Origin: Azolla pinnata
Taxonomy: Eukaryota; Streptophyta; Polypodiopsida; Salviniales; Salviniaceae
DNA length: 32,781 nt
Reading direction: 5' to 3'
Assembly: GCA_037176905.1 (NCBI GenBank)
Contig: JBBBWG010027612.1
Coordinates: forward strand, 1-32,781
Position numbers and translations under genes: made by a program. Below the pieces are notes generated by a model. The model ran no database searches. It had not been told where the DNA came from and was given only the letters and a program-made list of their open reading frames with translations. Each line of letters begins with the position of its first letter. Position 1 is the stretch's first letter. Shown one piece after another: positions 9,735-21,680 of this stretch.

Positions 9735-10082
9735 ACACACAAGCACGTTGTTCCGCATTCTGCCGATTCAAGCAACCTCCTCGTCTTCTTCCTCTTCTTA
9801 ATTAAGAATTTCGTAGAACCCTAAAACCCTAAAACCCTAACACTAAACCCCTAGCCCTAACCCTAACCCTAAAACCCTAAATCCTAACCCTAACACTAAA
9901 ACCCTAGCCCCAACCCTAGCCCGAAACCTAACCCTAATCCTAAAAGCCTAACCCAAAAACCCTAACCCTAACCCTAAAAGCCTAACCCTAACCCTAAAGC
10001 CCTAGTCTTAACCCTAACCCTAAAACCCCCTAGCCCTAACACACAAGCACAATGTTCCGCATTCAGCCGATTCAAGAAACTT
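9735..10082. repeat. Telomere-like CCCTAA block flanked by a 44-bp direct repeat
   Basis: The block at about 9817-10037 is irregular CCCTAA/CCCTAAAA repeats, C-rich on the + strand. It is bounded by two copies of a 44-bp sequence starting ACACACAAGCAC: 9735-9778 and 10039-10082, matching at 39 of 44 positions. Between the left copy and the repeats is a leader at 9781-9840 that contains the palindrome TTCTTAATTAAGAA (9795-9808). The leader matches 21651-21710 at 58 of 60 positions. The layout resembles a filler insertion at a repaired break. Confidence 0.85.
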
Positions 10083-11253
10083 GGACATTCTGCCCATTCA
10101 AGACCGAATGCTAAGTCGAAGTTTTCTCTATTACCGCATTCTGGCCATTTACGAACATATGCCAAGCCAGAGTTTCTCTGGTCCGCGAAATCAGCTAGAG
10201 TTTAACAAAGGTACAATGAACCACTTGGTGGTACCCTCCCTAAGTAAGCTTCTCTCCATTATTTTGGCTGTGCTTCATTTTCTCTAATTGCTTCATTTCC
10301 ACACTTCTCTTCTCGACGTTCATCTATCTCATCAACGACTGAAGGAATGACTAAAGGCTTCTCTGATCTGAGTTGGTACACATCTTTAATGGTAGAGCTC
10401 GAAGACGAACCTACGACCTCTCTTAGAAATGCAAACATTGCTTAACTGAGCTGGGAATTGGAAACCCCCATTCAGTCATGTAGGTTTGCCTTTCTACATC
10501 GCCTTCGTCTCTCCTACAAGGTTCTTTCATAAACATACAAAGGAAAGCTAGTACAAATGACAAGATATTGAGAGAAAGAGAGAGAGAGAGAGAGAGATTG
10601 TGCAAAGTGTGCTCAATTGATGAGCCAAATGCATGGGTAAACAAAACAGAGATTTAAAACAAAGGTATAAATTGTTGTTAAAAGTAACAAAGATATAACT
10701 AGATGCTGACTAGCTAAAATGAAACTTGGCATGCTACTGGGATAAGCTAACATATAACTGGAACCCCATTTCATTCACTCACTCAACAAAACTTCATAGG
10801 AATTAGGAATACCATTCCGAGAACTCTTAATGCCTTCGCCAGCCGAACTGCTGGTCAATGTTGAGGCTGCCAAGATGACAAGATTATTGAGAACAATCAA
10901 AGCTTAAAAAGGAACACAAGACACCTCTGTGGCGCAGTGCATAAGCGCATACATAACACTGGGGCTTGCTTTGTTAAAGTAGAAATGACTCATATACTCA
11001 CAAACCATGAAGGATACGATCCACATCGACCACCTGGGTCCCGGTTATTGGCTCTGAATGTGTAGTGATGCTTGCAATTCTGCCAAAGCAGATGCAGAAC
11101 CGCCATCCTCCGCCAGGTTTGACTCTTAATCCTTCTTCCTGAAGACCTGCTTGCCTTCTCAAATCATACCATACTGATTACCTTCAGCTAATGTAGAGTA
11201 ACACAGGGAGCATTCTCAATACCAACGCTTTCTGAGGTTTCTTGCTGAAGATT
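10083..11253. other. Spacer between cyclophilin promoter region and VAD1-like 3' end
   Basis: No gene is recognised. The first 150 bp continue with diverged words like GCATTCTGCCCATTCAAG. A perfect GA run lies near 10571-10599. A possible SINE head is listed separately. The part close to 11254 should hold the 3' UTR of the VAD1-like gene, but no clear polyadenylation signal was found on the minus strand. Confidence 0.5.
10390..10460 (-). mobile_element. Possible tRNA-derived SINE head
   Basis: Read on the minus strand, AGCTCAGTTAAG (10452-10441) resembles the internal A box of tRNA genes. GGTTCGTCTTC (10411-10401), preceded by AGAGGTCGTA, resembles a B box. The spacing of about 41 bases from box to box is right for a tRNA-like promoter. 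There is no cloverleaf closing well enough to call a tRNA. The body and tail of the element were not delimited. Confidence 0.35.
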
Positions 11254-14200
11254 TCAGCTGACCTCGGAAGCTACTCCCGAGTTATAAACGGACTTCTCGA
11301 TAAGTTTAAAATTGTTCTTCAACACACTTACGGAATGCTGCAGATTTTCTATTCGTGCTTCTGCTATCCTTATTTCTTCTTCCAATAACCTGGCAGATTC
11401 CTGCAGCCACGATGAATCTGGTCTCGAAGCATCCCCAGACAATGGCTCGTAGTGAACCATGGCACGCTTTTGTGTGCCAACCTGTACATATTGTACCTTT
11501 GACAAACTTGATAAAGTTATAATTATGCCTGTCTGAATAAGCAGCAAGACTGTCAAGATGCAGATAATGACTAATAACTTTTTTGGGTCTCCAAAGCCAA
11601 GTCGAGCAACAAAATCTTCATGTTTCTCCAACTTCTCTGATTCATTGATCGCTGGTGAAGGCAAAGTTACGAGCATTTGTTTAGCTTCCTGGGATGCTTG
11701 CCTAGACAGGGAAGTCCTCGAAACTTTCCCTTGGCCTTGAATTTGCCCATTTGCAACTTCCAGTTTCCGTTTCACTTTTGTTTTTGGTTTTGAAGATCCT
11801 ATATCAAAATAACATGCATGATGAGCAAATTGCAATTCCAACACTACGAATGTTGAGTAAGCGGAACGCATTATAATAAAAAAATTTAGAGGTGAATAAA
11901 GAAAGAAGAGTATTGTTACCTGTTACTATAGTCTGGCTAACATTATCCACCTTCATCGGTTTACTCTCAATCAACCCTTTCTCCTCCAAACATCTATATG
12001 CCTGAAAAAGTACCATAGCCCACATCAATTTTGTAGTTCTTCATACTAGATACCCATGAAATGGTGTACAATATGTACAAACAATGTCTTCATCACTACA
12101 ACTTTACAGATGTAGTTGCCACATACATTTATAGCATCAATGTTAGGACATTACCTCACTCAACCAAGTGCCATAAACCTCTCTGCATTCATCAAAAGTG
12201 CCTTGCTCAATCTTTCCTGGTAAGAACAACTTGAAGTCAGTATACAAATATTTATGGAAATGGAAAACTCGTGCCTTTCCTCAGAGCACTAACTAGAGTA
12301 TATTATGGTCAACATGCACAATGTGTAACATACAAAACATTATGCTGCAATGTGCACACGTAGATACACATGCTTCTCAATAAATGAGTAGCTTCTATAC
12401 TTTTGATAAAACAGCCAGTGTTGTACCTTTCCAGACAGTTCTCTTGGAGAAGGAAACATTAACAAAAACTCGAACAGCACAGCTGGGTGTCTCCTTTCCA
12501 ATCAATGGAACAACATCCCAATGCCCCTGCAGAATGATAAATTCCAGTTAACTACGACATCAGGCCAGCTAACAATAAAATGAGAAATTTAGCAAGAAGC
12601 CTTGCCTCCACATGAAAATAATCACCATAAGGTATGTCATTCATTTGCTGAGATGTCTCTACGACTAGGTGGCTGTATGATAACTGAAATTTGTAACATC
12701 CTTCTATCCAAAAATATGAAGCAAAACATATGTAAAGCAAGTATATACCTATTCCGGTATACTCGATATCTTTGAACCTCTTGACAGTTACTAGCTTTGG
12801 GGCCTGAGAGTAAGTTGTGAGCATTATGAACAGGAAAATGAATATAATGAATTTTTGTTTGGGAGCATTACCAAAATAGACCTTTACTGGATGCCGGAAA
12901 GAAACATCTCGTACATGACCACCAAAATGTTGACCTTTTGCCCAAGTTGTGCACCGAAAATCTTCAAAATCAAGAAATGCACCAATATAATCACTGGCGC
13001 TGCAGTAAAAATTACATACACAGTATAATCTAACAGCTCTGATTTTAGAAAACCTGTATAGATCTCTTTCTCAGAACCTTTTTTCATGTCTATCCCACAT
13101 AAATTAAAGAAATAAATTCCAATGATAAAATGGCTAATGGCGTTCAATATATCTAGAAGAGACAGGTTGGCATTAGCACAGTTGAGGGACCAGCAATTAT
13201 TGGAAAGCTAGGTAGTAGCATTTGATAGATGATGGTGGAACAAAAATATAACCTAATTAAGTTTGAGAAAGTCACTCTTTATCAAAAAATTAGAAACTTG
13301 CATCAGAAAAAGCCAAATGCTATGGAATCGAATAGCCTTCTGTTTTGATTGCTTATGAAATTTAAGATCCTACATCAAGGTCATGTAAAAAATCTTCCAT
13401 TGTGTAAACAATGGGTACATAAATTTCAATCCATAAAATCAAATGGATCATCATTGCATTAAAGATACGGTCTTCTTGCCTTGATCTCCACACTTCTGAT
13501 GAAATGATTCAAAGAACTTCAGCGATTCATTTGAGAAAAACATCTTGAAAAAAGCTTCTACCCCTACCTGCATTGAGCATTTATCATAGTAATTAACAAG
13601 AAACACCATTTACACACTATAATACCAATCCAGTGTTATATCACTTACTGGCAGTTCACATTCCAAGACAGTCTTATAGGACTCCCCAACTGCAATCAAG
13701 AAGTGAAAGATTTATGAACAACGCAACCTGATCCGATCATAGAAAAACTCAGAGCGTCAACAAATAAAATCAAAATAATCAGGATATATTTTCATTGCTT
13801 GAAAGTCATACATTCGGTTAAGAAACTGTATAGTACACACACAATGTGTTCCAAAGAGTTATGTGAGTTCTACAGGAAAAGTTTCTTTTTGCAATTTCCA
13901 TTCAAGTTCAGCCTAGCCATGCTAGGAGAGGAAGTCATACTAGTTATTTGGTTCTAAAGAAACACCCAAAATGAACTATAAGATGAGCAAAAAAGACTAC
14001 ATCTTAAAATGTTGTCTGGTTCTTTGACTATTAAAAGTAAGATTCCCAACACAAACAGAAATCTATGCCTTCAAAAATTTTGAGGGACAATTGCAAAACG
14101 GACATAGATTAATATAATCACTAACAACAGAAAAACATAGTTGTCCCTTTATCACTCCAGATATTAAGAGCTAGTGATAACCTAAATGCCAGACCACCTA

Positions 14201-17200
14201 GAAGGTTGACCATGTATGTGCGAACATTACTCTTGACATAAAGATGCTTTATTCCAAGGAACCCTAAACCCTAAACCCTCCCTTCTTAAGAAGCAGAAAC
14301 CCATCAAAAATATGAAAACTTCGGTCCCATGGGCCTGGTTCAGAATTCGCCCCTTTGTGAATGGTAACAACTTCTATACTAACTCTAATTCTAATTGAAA
14401 CCTCTAAACTCACATAATAATGACTGTTCTCCAGGATCCTGTGAATTCTTGATATACATTGGAAAACTAATCTCTGCCCGTTGCTTTCTAATTTATTTAA
14501 GTTTTATAGAAGTGAATCACATGTTAGAATGGTCATCTATTAGTTATTGGGTAGAAAGTCATGAATGGTTATACCAGTTGGGGCATCCTCATCTTCAATT
14601 TGCCAGAAACTGTTCTGTTTAGACACTTCATCATCAGTAATTTGTTCATCTTTAGCTTCATCACTGCTGCTTGAATCCTCTTTAGATGGTAATGCCTCTT
14701 CAATCATAACTTCCTTATTGCTCACTTCTGCTACATTCTCAATTGCTTCAGTAATGCGCTCAGAAGTGGCCTCCACAATTCCACTAAGTTTTAAAAAAAT
14801 TCAATACATCAGAAAGATTATCTCAAGTGTGATCAAGGCCTGAGTGTACAATGGGTATACCTGCTTCCAGAGCTTGATTCTGAAAAAGGCACATCGTGCT
14901 GCTCTGAGCTTGTCTGCACAGGATGACTAATAAGTACAAGGAGGTTATTCTGCATATGCAAGTGATTTACCTGATTCCAAAAATCCTACAAACAAAAATG
15001 TAAACGGTTGGAGGGCAGGTGTCAGACCCTGACAAATACCTGGGAATCTGAATCCAATACTGCATTCTTACTGTGACGAGCCCATCTTTCTTGTATCAAA
15101 CGGTAAGCTTCATCTCTAGATAGGAAAGAAGCAAAAAAACTCTGCAGCCGTACAACCCTGCAGTTAGTTAAGGATAATTCACTTGTTCATACCTGATGAA
15201 ACAAATGAGTTTTCATTCCTATAACCTTTCAAAATGAAACCTCCACAAGGAGGATTTATTTCTGGTGCATGATTTAAACTAGACTCTACATTTAATTTTT
15301 GTACACCAAGTAAATATTTCTCATCTCAAAAGATATTTTCAATGTAATGCATCCCATTAAAAATAATAGCTTTACCAAGATGCCAATATATTTTTTACAC
15401 AAACAGGATATTAAACCTTCTACATAACATACTCTGGTCTCATGGGCATGAATAAAACTCACAATACATAGAAAATTCCCAAAAGATGAACTATTGCCGA
15501 CAAAATATATCCATCATTACAAACACGTTACATTTTTTAAGTGAATATGTAGGAGGTAGTATTTCAATGAGCAGTATCTAGAATAACAACAATATCTAAG
15601 ATATGTAAGAATGTTTGCTATGTTACCCATAAACCATGGAAGAAGATATACATATTGCTGAAACTCAGTGTAAAAATATCAACCATTATGAACATGTCAC
15701 CCTTGGAAGTTAACATATTTGAGATCTTACCATGAGATTATAAACCATAATGCAAAAAGAATATATTGAATGTACAAAGGTTAGTGATATCCTAGATCCT
15801 TCTCTCGCCCAAATCAGATCTAGTATAACTCTGCAGTACACACGATCTTGCTCGTCTATGTTTATCAAGTAGAAGGCATTCTGTGGGCAAATTAACGTAT
15901 GTCATTCCATATTCATTGTAGTATGGATAGGCTGGGCTTTTTCTGATACAAGCCTTCTACAATGGCATGCAAAACCTAGCTTTTTGAAACAAACTGCAAG
16001 TCAGTTTTTTCCATACTAAGGTTATATTTGCTCATGAATATTAGCTGAAATCAAATATCAATTCAGCTGCATCACCACACAAATTTGATTTTATTATGAA
16101 ATCTGGGATATATTGTTTTCGTGACAAGAAATAATAGCATACCTTCTTGCCCCACGCTTCAATTTCAATAGCATTTGGAAAAAGGCCTGCAGTTTTAGCT
16201 TTACGAACACTTGTCACGTCCTTGAGAATGATCACTTTCTGTAACAGAATTAGACTTAAGGGTGAATAACAGTGAAGTTACTCCATTAGCCTTTAATCAA
16301 TGTCTCTAAGTTACGTTAGTTTTCTTCACCAGCTATCATATTTCCAACCATAGCCTTCATCAGTAAAAGGGAGAGCCTAAGACACAGCACACCATATGGA
16401 AATAGTACAGGGAAGGTCAGACTAGAGCCCGTCAACACTGGTTTAGAGGGCATCCATTGAATGGAGAAAGAACTTATTCTTCTACTTTCTGATCCTATCA
16501 TAGTAGAGAATATACTCTATCAGGATGATAATTATAAATAAATAAAATTTCTAAAAGCAGAACACTGGCACATTAGTATGCTAACATGCATGCTACATTA
16601 ATATCGCATGAACAAGTAGTGCTGGAATGGACAATCTTACTGTACTGGCTTCCACGCATGGAAAATCCAATGTTCCTTTCATTTCATGGATCTTAGACAC
16701 CCTCGTAATTAAGGCATTAGAAAGATTTTAGATCTATTACACCCAAAATTAAATATTCATTATCATTCAGCCTTGCTTTTGATAATGACCTGTTCACTAT
16801 AGCAAAGGGTGGCTAGCCAAAATTCAAATGAGCCTCACATTCTTGGGAAAAGGAACTATTAATGCCCAATTGGCTTGCACCATCAACAGGAGAATTGATC
16901 GTACTAAAAGTCATTAGAGGTGTTTTTCTATGTCTCAAGATCTCTGGAAAGAGCAGTTCTACGCATCAGGATGCTTGATCTTCCTATTCTGTTATCTTCT
17001 AGAGTGATCTAATGCCTTGTTGGATTATTGTAGTATCACCTCATTAAAACATAGCACAAGAGCATATGTAGCCTTCATGTGCTTTCCACATTCTAATGGA
17101 GCAATCAGTGACAGTTTTTACACAATGTTACATGGTCATCTACCTGACTCAAGCTGTTAAGTGATGTGAGGACGTCAAGCTCTGCCTATTGCATATATGA

Positions 17201-20200
17201 GATATATATACCTAAAATGCAAGGGCCTGATGTTAAATCAATGGAAAGCTCAAAATGATAGGATTTAAGTAGCCATGTTGCTACCAAGATGCACTCCAGA
17301 TTGTTCATAGTGTTCATAGAATCAGTTGTTACAGGGTCAATGAGCTAGTTCATACCTATGAAAGAGATTCCCAACGAACAAGGTGGTTTCAGAATATGAG
17401 ATAAATCAATGTGAACGGTAGGAACAAGACCTTTGGAAGTGGGACCCAAGACTGTTTTTAAGTAATGATCCCAGGCATCTTGCACCACCACTCTTTTCAA
17501 CTTAAGCCAGGCCTTTGAACAGTTCCAGATTCTTCGGAAGGGGAGCAGTGCATTTATGTTTATCCCACGTCATGACAAATATACGAGTAGAACACACTTG
17601 CACTTTAGGTCCCAGTTTTCTATACCTCCTCTATGAGAAGTCCTAGATTCTTGAGTATATATAAATGCCTCCATACTGATCAGGCTCATGGATTACATCA
17701 TGGAGGCATAAGTTGTTTCCAGCTTGTCATGTCAGTAGCCATCTGGACAAGAGCTATCCCCAAACTTTTCAAATTCTTTACCCTGTGAAGGCTATTTCTT
17801 AAGATTCTATTGAACCACTTTCTTACGGATGAATTGAGTGCAAATGTACAGTCTCAGAATTGTATATGTTGACATTACATTACCTTTCAAGAGTATTGTC
17901 ATTTAATGGTCACCAGCCTCATTATAAGGAATGTATTCGAAGTACCTTTAAAAAGACTGGATCTGATGAAGGGTTTAGGGTTGGGTGTAAAGGCCTGTAG
18001 TTCATAAATCCAGTCATTATCATACATGTGGACACATTGTTTACTGTGGCTCAATACCTCTTATTGTAATGTGAACACATTGTTTACTGTGGCTCGACAC
18101 CTCTTATTGTAATGTGAACACACCCTTTTAAGGGTTAGTATAATAGCATTTTCTTGTGCACCAACTCAAGCAGTTGGCTAAACACTGAATCCAATTCTCT
18201 CCTTGTCTCTATACAATCCTGTTTTCTGCACATTCTCCCACAATAGCTGCTGCTTCTCACATCCCTCTCTCCTTAAAAGGCCCTATGAACAAAGAGATGT
18301 CATATCATCAAGATATATGCATCATAATCTTTGAGTAGCAGCAGTCTAGCTCCTTATCTGTGCGCATCGTGACATGTTTGCTTAATTTTCACGTAGTTCC
18401 ATTCTATGACAAGCATTTATGGCCATTTGAAATATCTAGCATCCAGTAAGGTAGCCTGATCTCTTACTAAAACTCAAGGACTAGAGTAATATAATTCTTT
18501 AATATCACTGTTTATTAAGGATTAACAAGTGAGCAAACATTCATGAAAATATGAAACAGGCTTGGGATTCCAGGTTCTGTTAGGAAGAAGCATTCCACTC
18601 ATGTAATAAGAGATCTTTACACTAATGTCCACGAACCACATGGCAGTATACAACGTAGGTGATGCGTGTTTAGACAGTACATTTTTACCATACAACGTTT
18701 GAAAATTTTTGAGAAAATTCGAAATAGAGAAAGGTCATCATTTTCATACTACTTTGCTCTTTAGGAAAGCTTGACACTTACTTTCTTTTCATATCCAAAG
18801 ATGTTTGAGTAGAAACACACATAATGCTCAAACAAGTACATATGGCCCTGCATATGCAAAAACGTTTTCATCAGTGAAAGAATCTACTGGATTCCTCTAG
18901 AGAAGCCTTAAATAAAAGCTTGTTGCACACCTGAAGAAGAATTTTCTTTTGAAGTGCACAGTTAAAATCTTGAATAAGTACCTGCATAGCCAACATAACA
19001 CATTGTATTCGCATTATAATTAATCAATGACACCATTTCCTATTCCAGGAAAAGCTCTACAAACTTTGGAATTCACAATTACTTCTGTGAACATCTTTGA
19101 TTCAACTTACATGCTTCAATAAATAATGCTTATGTCTCTATCAGATCAGCCATTGTATGCCTCGACTATTCTTAAAGTTGTCCTACAATCTTTAGATAAT
19201 TGTTAGATTTAACCATGACCTATTACAAAGTGTCTGAATCACTTTAGGCGTCAAATAAACACTCCCCATTAAATATGAACAGGAACAGATGATTCTAGTT
19301 AACATGCTGACTTTAATTGCCTGAACTACAAAGGTGGATACAAATAGATTATATCATTTCATGAAGTACAGTATCATTACATAAAATATCTCAACTGCGT
19401 ACAAAATATTTGGTCAGCCTTCTCTCTTCCTTTAGGTATAATTTGAAGAGCATCTTATAGTTTGTGTTTTGCTTCATTCATTACAAAGCCTATCTGAAAA
19501 AAGGTTGATAAGGACGGAACCTGGCTGTATCGCCATATTCCTGCAAGACTTACAAGCTTTGAAGGATATTCTCTTCAATTCATTTTCAAGATCCACAGCA
19601 GTGACCTAGCTCGAGCTTCAAAGAGTATTATTCTCTTCAGCTCATTTTCAAAATCGAGAACATTAGTCTATATGATACTTTTAGCAGACGCATGCATTAC
19701 AAATCCTTTTTATTATGTGTTTCACTTTGATCTACCTTAATATTATTAATCCAATTGCCAAGCTTCACAGCACATCTAAAACCTCTTTCTCAAATATTCA
19801 ATGACCCATCTTAATAGTATGTCAAACGGATTCAGGAAGTTAGATTCAATAAATTAATTCTATCATGGAGCACCAAATGATTGTGTATTGTGTGCATTTT
19901 TCAAGAAGAACTTGATTATTAACACAGCCTGAAGAACAATTTTCAAACGAAAAATAGAAACGTTCAAAGGCTCTACCTCATCTGGTGGCAAACGGAAGAG
20001 CTGCCGATATTCTTCACTCCGAAGAGCATGGCGAGATCGTGCCTAGCAAAAATACAAAAAAGAAAACCATAATCCTACCATAAACTGAATAAAAATACCT
20101 GTTTTGCAAGCTTTTATGCTGCAAAAAAACTTGAGCAATACAGCAGCAATAGCCGAGGCCAAAAGAACAGTTAGATATTACAGAATGTCAGATACATCAA

Positions 20201-21385
20201 AGAAGAAGAAGATAAGATCAAAAGCCCACAAACACTATGAAATACAAGGGTTCTTTTAAATGCTTATATGATTTATGCCTCGAACAACTCTTACAGAATG
20301 AAAACAGTAAAAACACTTTAAATTTAAGACTAAAACACGCAGTAATCAACAAATATCAAAAAGCTCAATGTAAATCAAATTGCATCAGAGAAATACACAC
20401 TAAATGGTATATATTTTGACACAAATGGTAAAACCATGAATGATCAGAGATGATGATGATGATGATGATGATGAGGGAAATCTTCAAACAAGATTAAACA
20501 GCTATATGTTGAAAAGATTGTTTGGAGCCGAATACTGAAATTAATACGATTACATGTCAATGATAATGAAACCAGAGAAAGAAGATGACGATGACAATGA
20601 TGATGATAGAGAAGAGAAATCAGAGAATATCAACGAGCTCAACATATATGAGCCCGTTTGATGTCGAGTGCAGGAAATGGAACTACCAAAAGTCAATAAG
20701 GATGAAAGAAGGTGAGGATAATCGTGACAGTGATGAAAGAAGAAAGATCAGATAAGAGCGAAGAGAAAGGCAAATATACATGAGAGGATAAAGGAGTAAG
20801 ACGAAGATGGTGATGATGAAGGTGATGATAGGAACAGAAAAGAAGAAGAACCGAAAGAATCCGATTTGAGCCAGGAGCAAGAATTGCAAGAGGTCAAAGT
20901 GATCAAATGTCACGGAATATGAGAGAAGGAGATCCATACGATGATAGCAATGGCTATGGAAGCAGAAGAATGGAAGGCGGAGAACTTACCAGAGCTTCTG
21001 CTGCTGCTCTCTGCTTCACATCAAGGCTGAATGTGAGTTCGAAATCGTCGTCGTCATCCAAGATCGCATCTAAAGCAGGAGAAGAAGGTGGAGGGACAAA
21101 AGACGGATGGTTCTGCTGTTCATTCTTCTGATTCTGATTCTGGTTCTGATCCTGAAGAGGAGGATGGGGATGGGGACTTGATGGAGGCAAGGTAAGGAGA
21201 GGATCTGGCGAGGCAGCGGAGACCTGATTTGTGAGGAGAAGGGAGGTACACGATGCATCCTCGTTTTCATCGCTCGCTGCTGCCGCTGCCGCCGTTGTCG
21301 TTGGAGTTTCCATAGCCGGGGCAGGATCTCCTTTGACCACAGCAGAGAGGAGCGATCGAGCTGTCGTACAGATCGACGGATCCAT
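11254..21385 (-). CDS. VAD1: GRAM-VASt domain membrane protein, VAD1-like
   Basis: Seventeen minus-strand exons: 21385-20990, 20042-19977, 18981-18931, 18847-18782, 16238-16143, 15141-15040, 14913-14861, 14783-14575, 13689-13649, 13567-13480, 12961-12872, 12803-12749, 12672-12606, 12526-12427, 12216-12155, 12001-11920 and 11798-11254. They give 722 residues. Exon 7 could instead start at 14949, adding 12 in-frame residues. Order of parts: disordered acidic N-terminus with an Asp run; GRAM domain about 143-246 (EEYRQLFRLPPDE, then SVRKAKTAGLFPNAIEIEAW); acidic Ser-rich linker; VASt domain about 348-520 (KCGDQDFRCTTW, GPKASNCQEVQRYRVYRN, ETSQQMNDIPYGDYFHVEG, SKRTVWKG); basic patch 545-555; one membrane helix about 615-640; coiled coil about 673-711. 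GRAM binds membrane lipid and VASt belongs to the steroid-transfer fold. Arabidopsis VAD1 has the same architecture and limits cell death around vascular tissue. Introns 10 and 13 need GC donors. Confidence 0.9.
12527..12605 (-). other. GC-AG intron 13 of the VAD1-like gene
   Basis: The donor reads GAG|GCAAGG and the acceptor CTGCAG|GGGC. Splicing here joins YFHVE to GHWDV, which restores the family motif VEG-x-WDV. The only nearby GT donor (CAT|GTGGAG) would delete two conserved residues and is a poor match. The donor matches the known GC-donor consensus AG|GCAAGN. Confidence 0.8.
12962..13479 (-). other. GC-AG intron 10 of the VAD1-like gene
   Basis: The donor reads CAAG|GCAAGA and the acceptor TTTGAAG|ATTTT. 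Splicing here gives KCGDQDFRCTTW, matching the family pattern CGD-x-(D/E)F-x-C-T-x-W. The nearest GT donor (ACC|GTATCT) leaves the wrong phase and runs exon 11 into a stop codon, so the GC donor is the only choice that keeps the domain. Confidence 0.85.
14262..14280. repeat. Short CCCTAAA run inside a VAD1-like intron
   Basis: Between exons 8 and 9 the sequence has about two and a half perfect plant-type CCCTAAA units. It is a short interstitial telomeric motif, isolated from the larger blocks. Confidence 0.8.
15142..16142. other. VAD1-like intron 5, no further feature seen
   Basis: This 1.0-kb AT-rich intron lies between exon 5 and exon 6. No open frame with a known domain and no clear repeat was found. 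Confidence 0.6.
16239..18781. other. VAD1-like intron 4, unusually long, possible old insertion
   Basis: At 2.5 kb this is the largest intron of the gene. The part from about 17300 to 18290 differs in texture from its surroundings. It contains a TATATATAAATG word near 17656, a telomere-like TTTAGGGTT near 17975, the 43-bp repeat listed separately, and a pyrimidine-rich stretch at 18190-18285. This could be a decayed long terminal repeat, but no paired ends, primer site or coding domain could be shown. Confidence 0.4.
18031..18125. repeat. 43-bp tandem duplication in VAD1-like intron 4
   Basis: ACACATTGTTTACTGTGGCT, then CTCTTATTGTAATGTG, occurs at 18032 and again at 18075. A third partial start (AACACAC) lies at about 18118. 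The two full copies differ at only a few bases, so the duplication is recent. Confidence 0.85.
18982..20989. other. VAD1-like introns 1 and 2
   Basis: Intron 2 is 18982-19976 and intron 1 is 20043-20989, separated by the 66-bp exon 2. Intron 1 has a GAT run at about 20450-20474 and further GATGA-rich sequence up to about 20910. No other gene or mobile element is recognised in either. Confidence 0.6.
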
Positions 21386-21583
21386 CGTTCCTTCCAGTCG
21401 GGCCAGGTTTTTACCGTCTGTCTGTCAATCGGAAATGCGTCTTGTCCGTCGCAAGGGAAGCCGCAGCAGCAGATCTGCAGGTTTTGTAAGGAAGGCAGCA
21501 GGTGCGGAAGCGGGTCATCGGCCTGCGAGTCTCTCCGTCCTTCAGAAACGGACCGCCATGGTCATCCTCTCCGCCATGGCCAT

Positions 21584-21672
21584 CGCCTTCTTCTTCTTCT
21601 TCTTCTTCGTCTTTCTTCTTCGTCTACTTCTTTCTTCTTCGTCTTCGTCTTCGTCTTCTTCCTCTTCTTAAT
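21584..21672. repeat. CTT/CGTCTT tract upstream of the VAD1-like gene
   Basis: A pyrimidine-rich run of CTT and CGTCTT units, which is GAA-rich on the gene's own strand. It lies 200-290 bp before the start codon at 21385, so it belongs to the promoter or 5' UTR. GA-rich tracts are common in plant 5' UTRs. It leads directly into the telomere-like block, through the palindrome TTCTTAATTAAGAA at 21665-21678. Confidence 0.8.
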
Positions 21673-21680
21673 TAAGAATT

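Noticed and set aside
10925-10975. A-box-like TGGCGCAGTGCATAAGCGC on the + strand
   Set aside because: No B box lies at the expected distance and no cloverleaf forms.
12884-13147. Minus-strand 87-codon frame with hydrophobic stretches
   Set aside because: It is exon 11 read in the wrong frame plus intron. The proper frame gives the conserved VASt sequence.
14340-14360. GAATTCGCCCCTT, close to a cloning-vector junction
   Set aside because: It has an extra C relative to the vector sequence and intron sequence continues on both sides, so contamination is not supported.
17300-18290. Possible solo LTR in VAD1-like intron 4
   Set aside because: The texture is suggestive, but no TG...CA ends, target duplication, primer site or polyprotein fragment could be shown.
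21231-21671. Plus-strand 146-codon frame ending in poly-Ser
   Set aside because: It is antisense to VAD1-like exon 1 and continues into the CTT tract.
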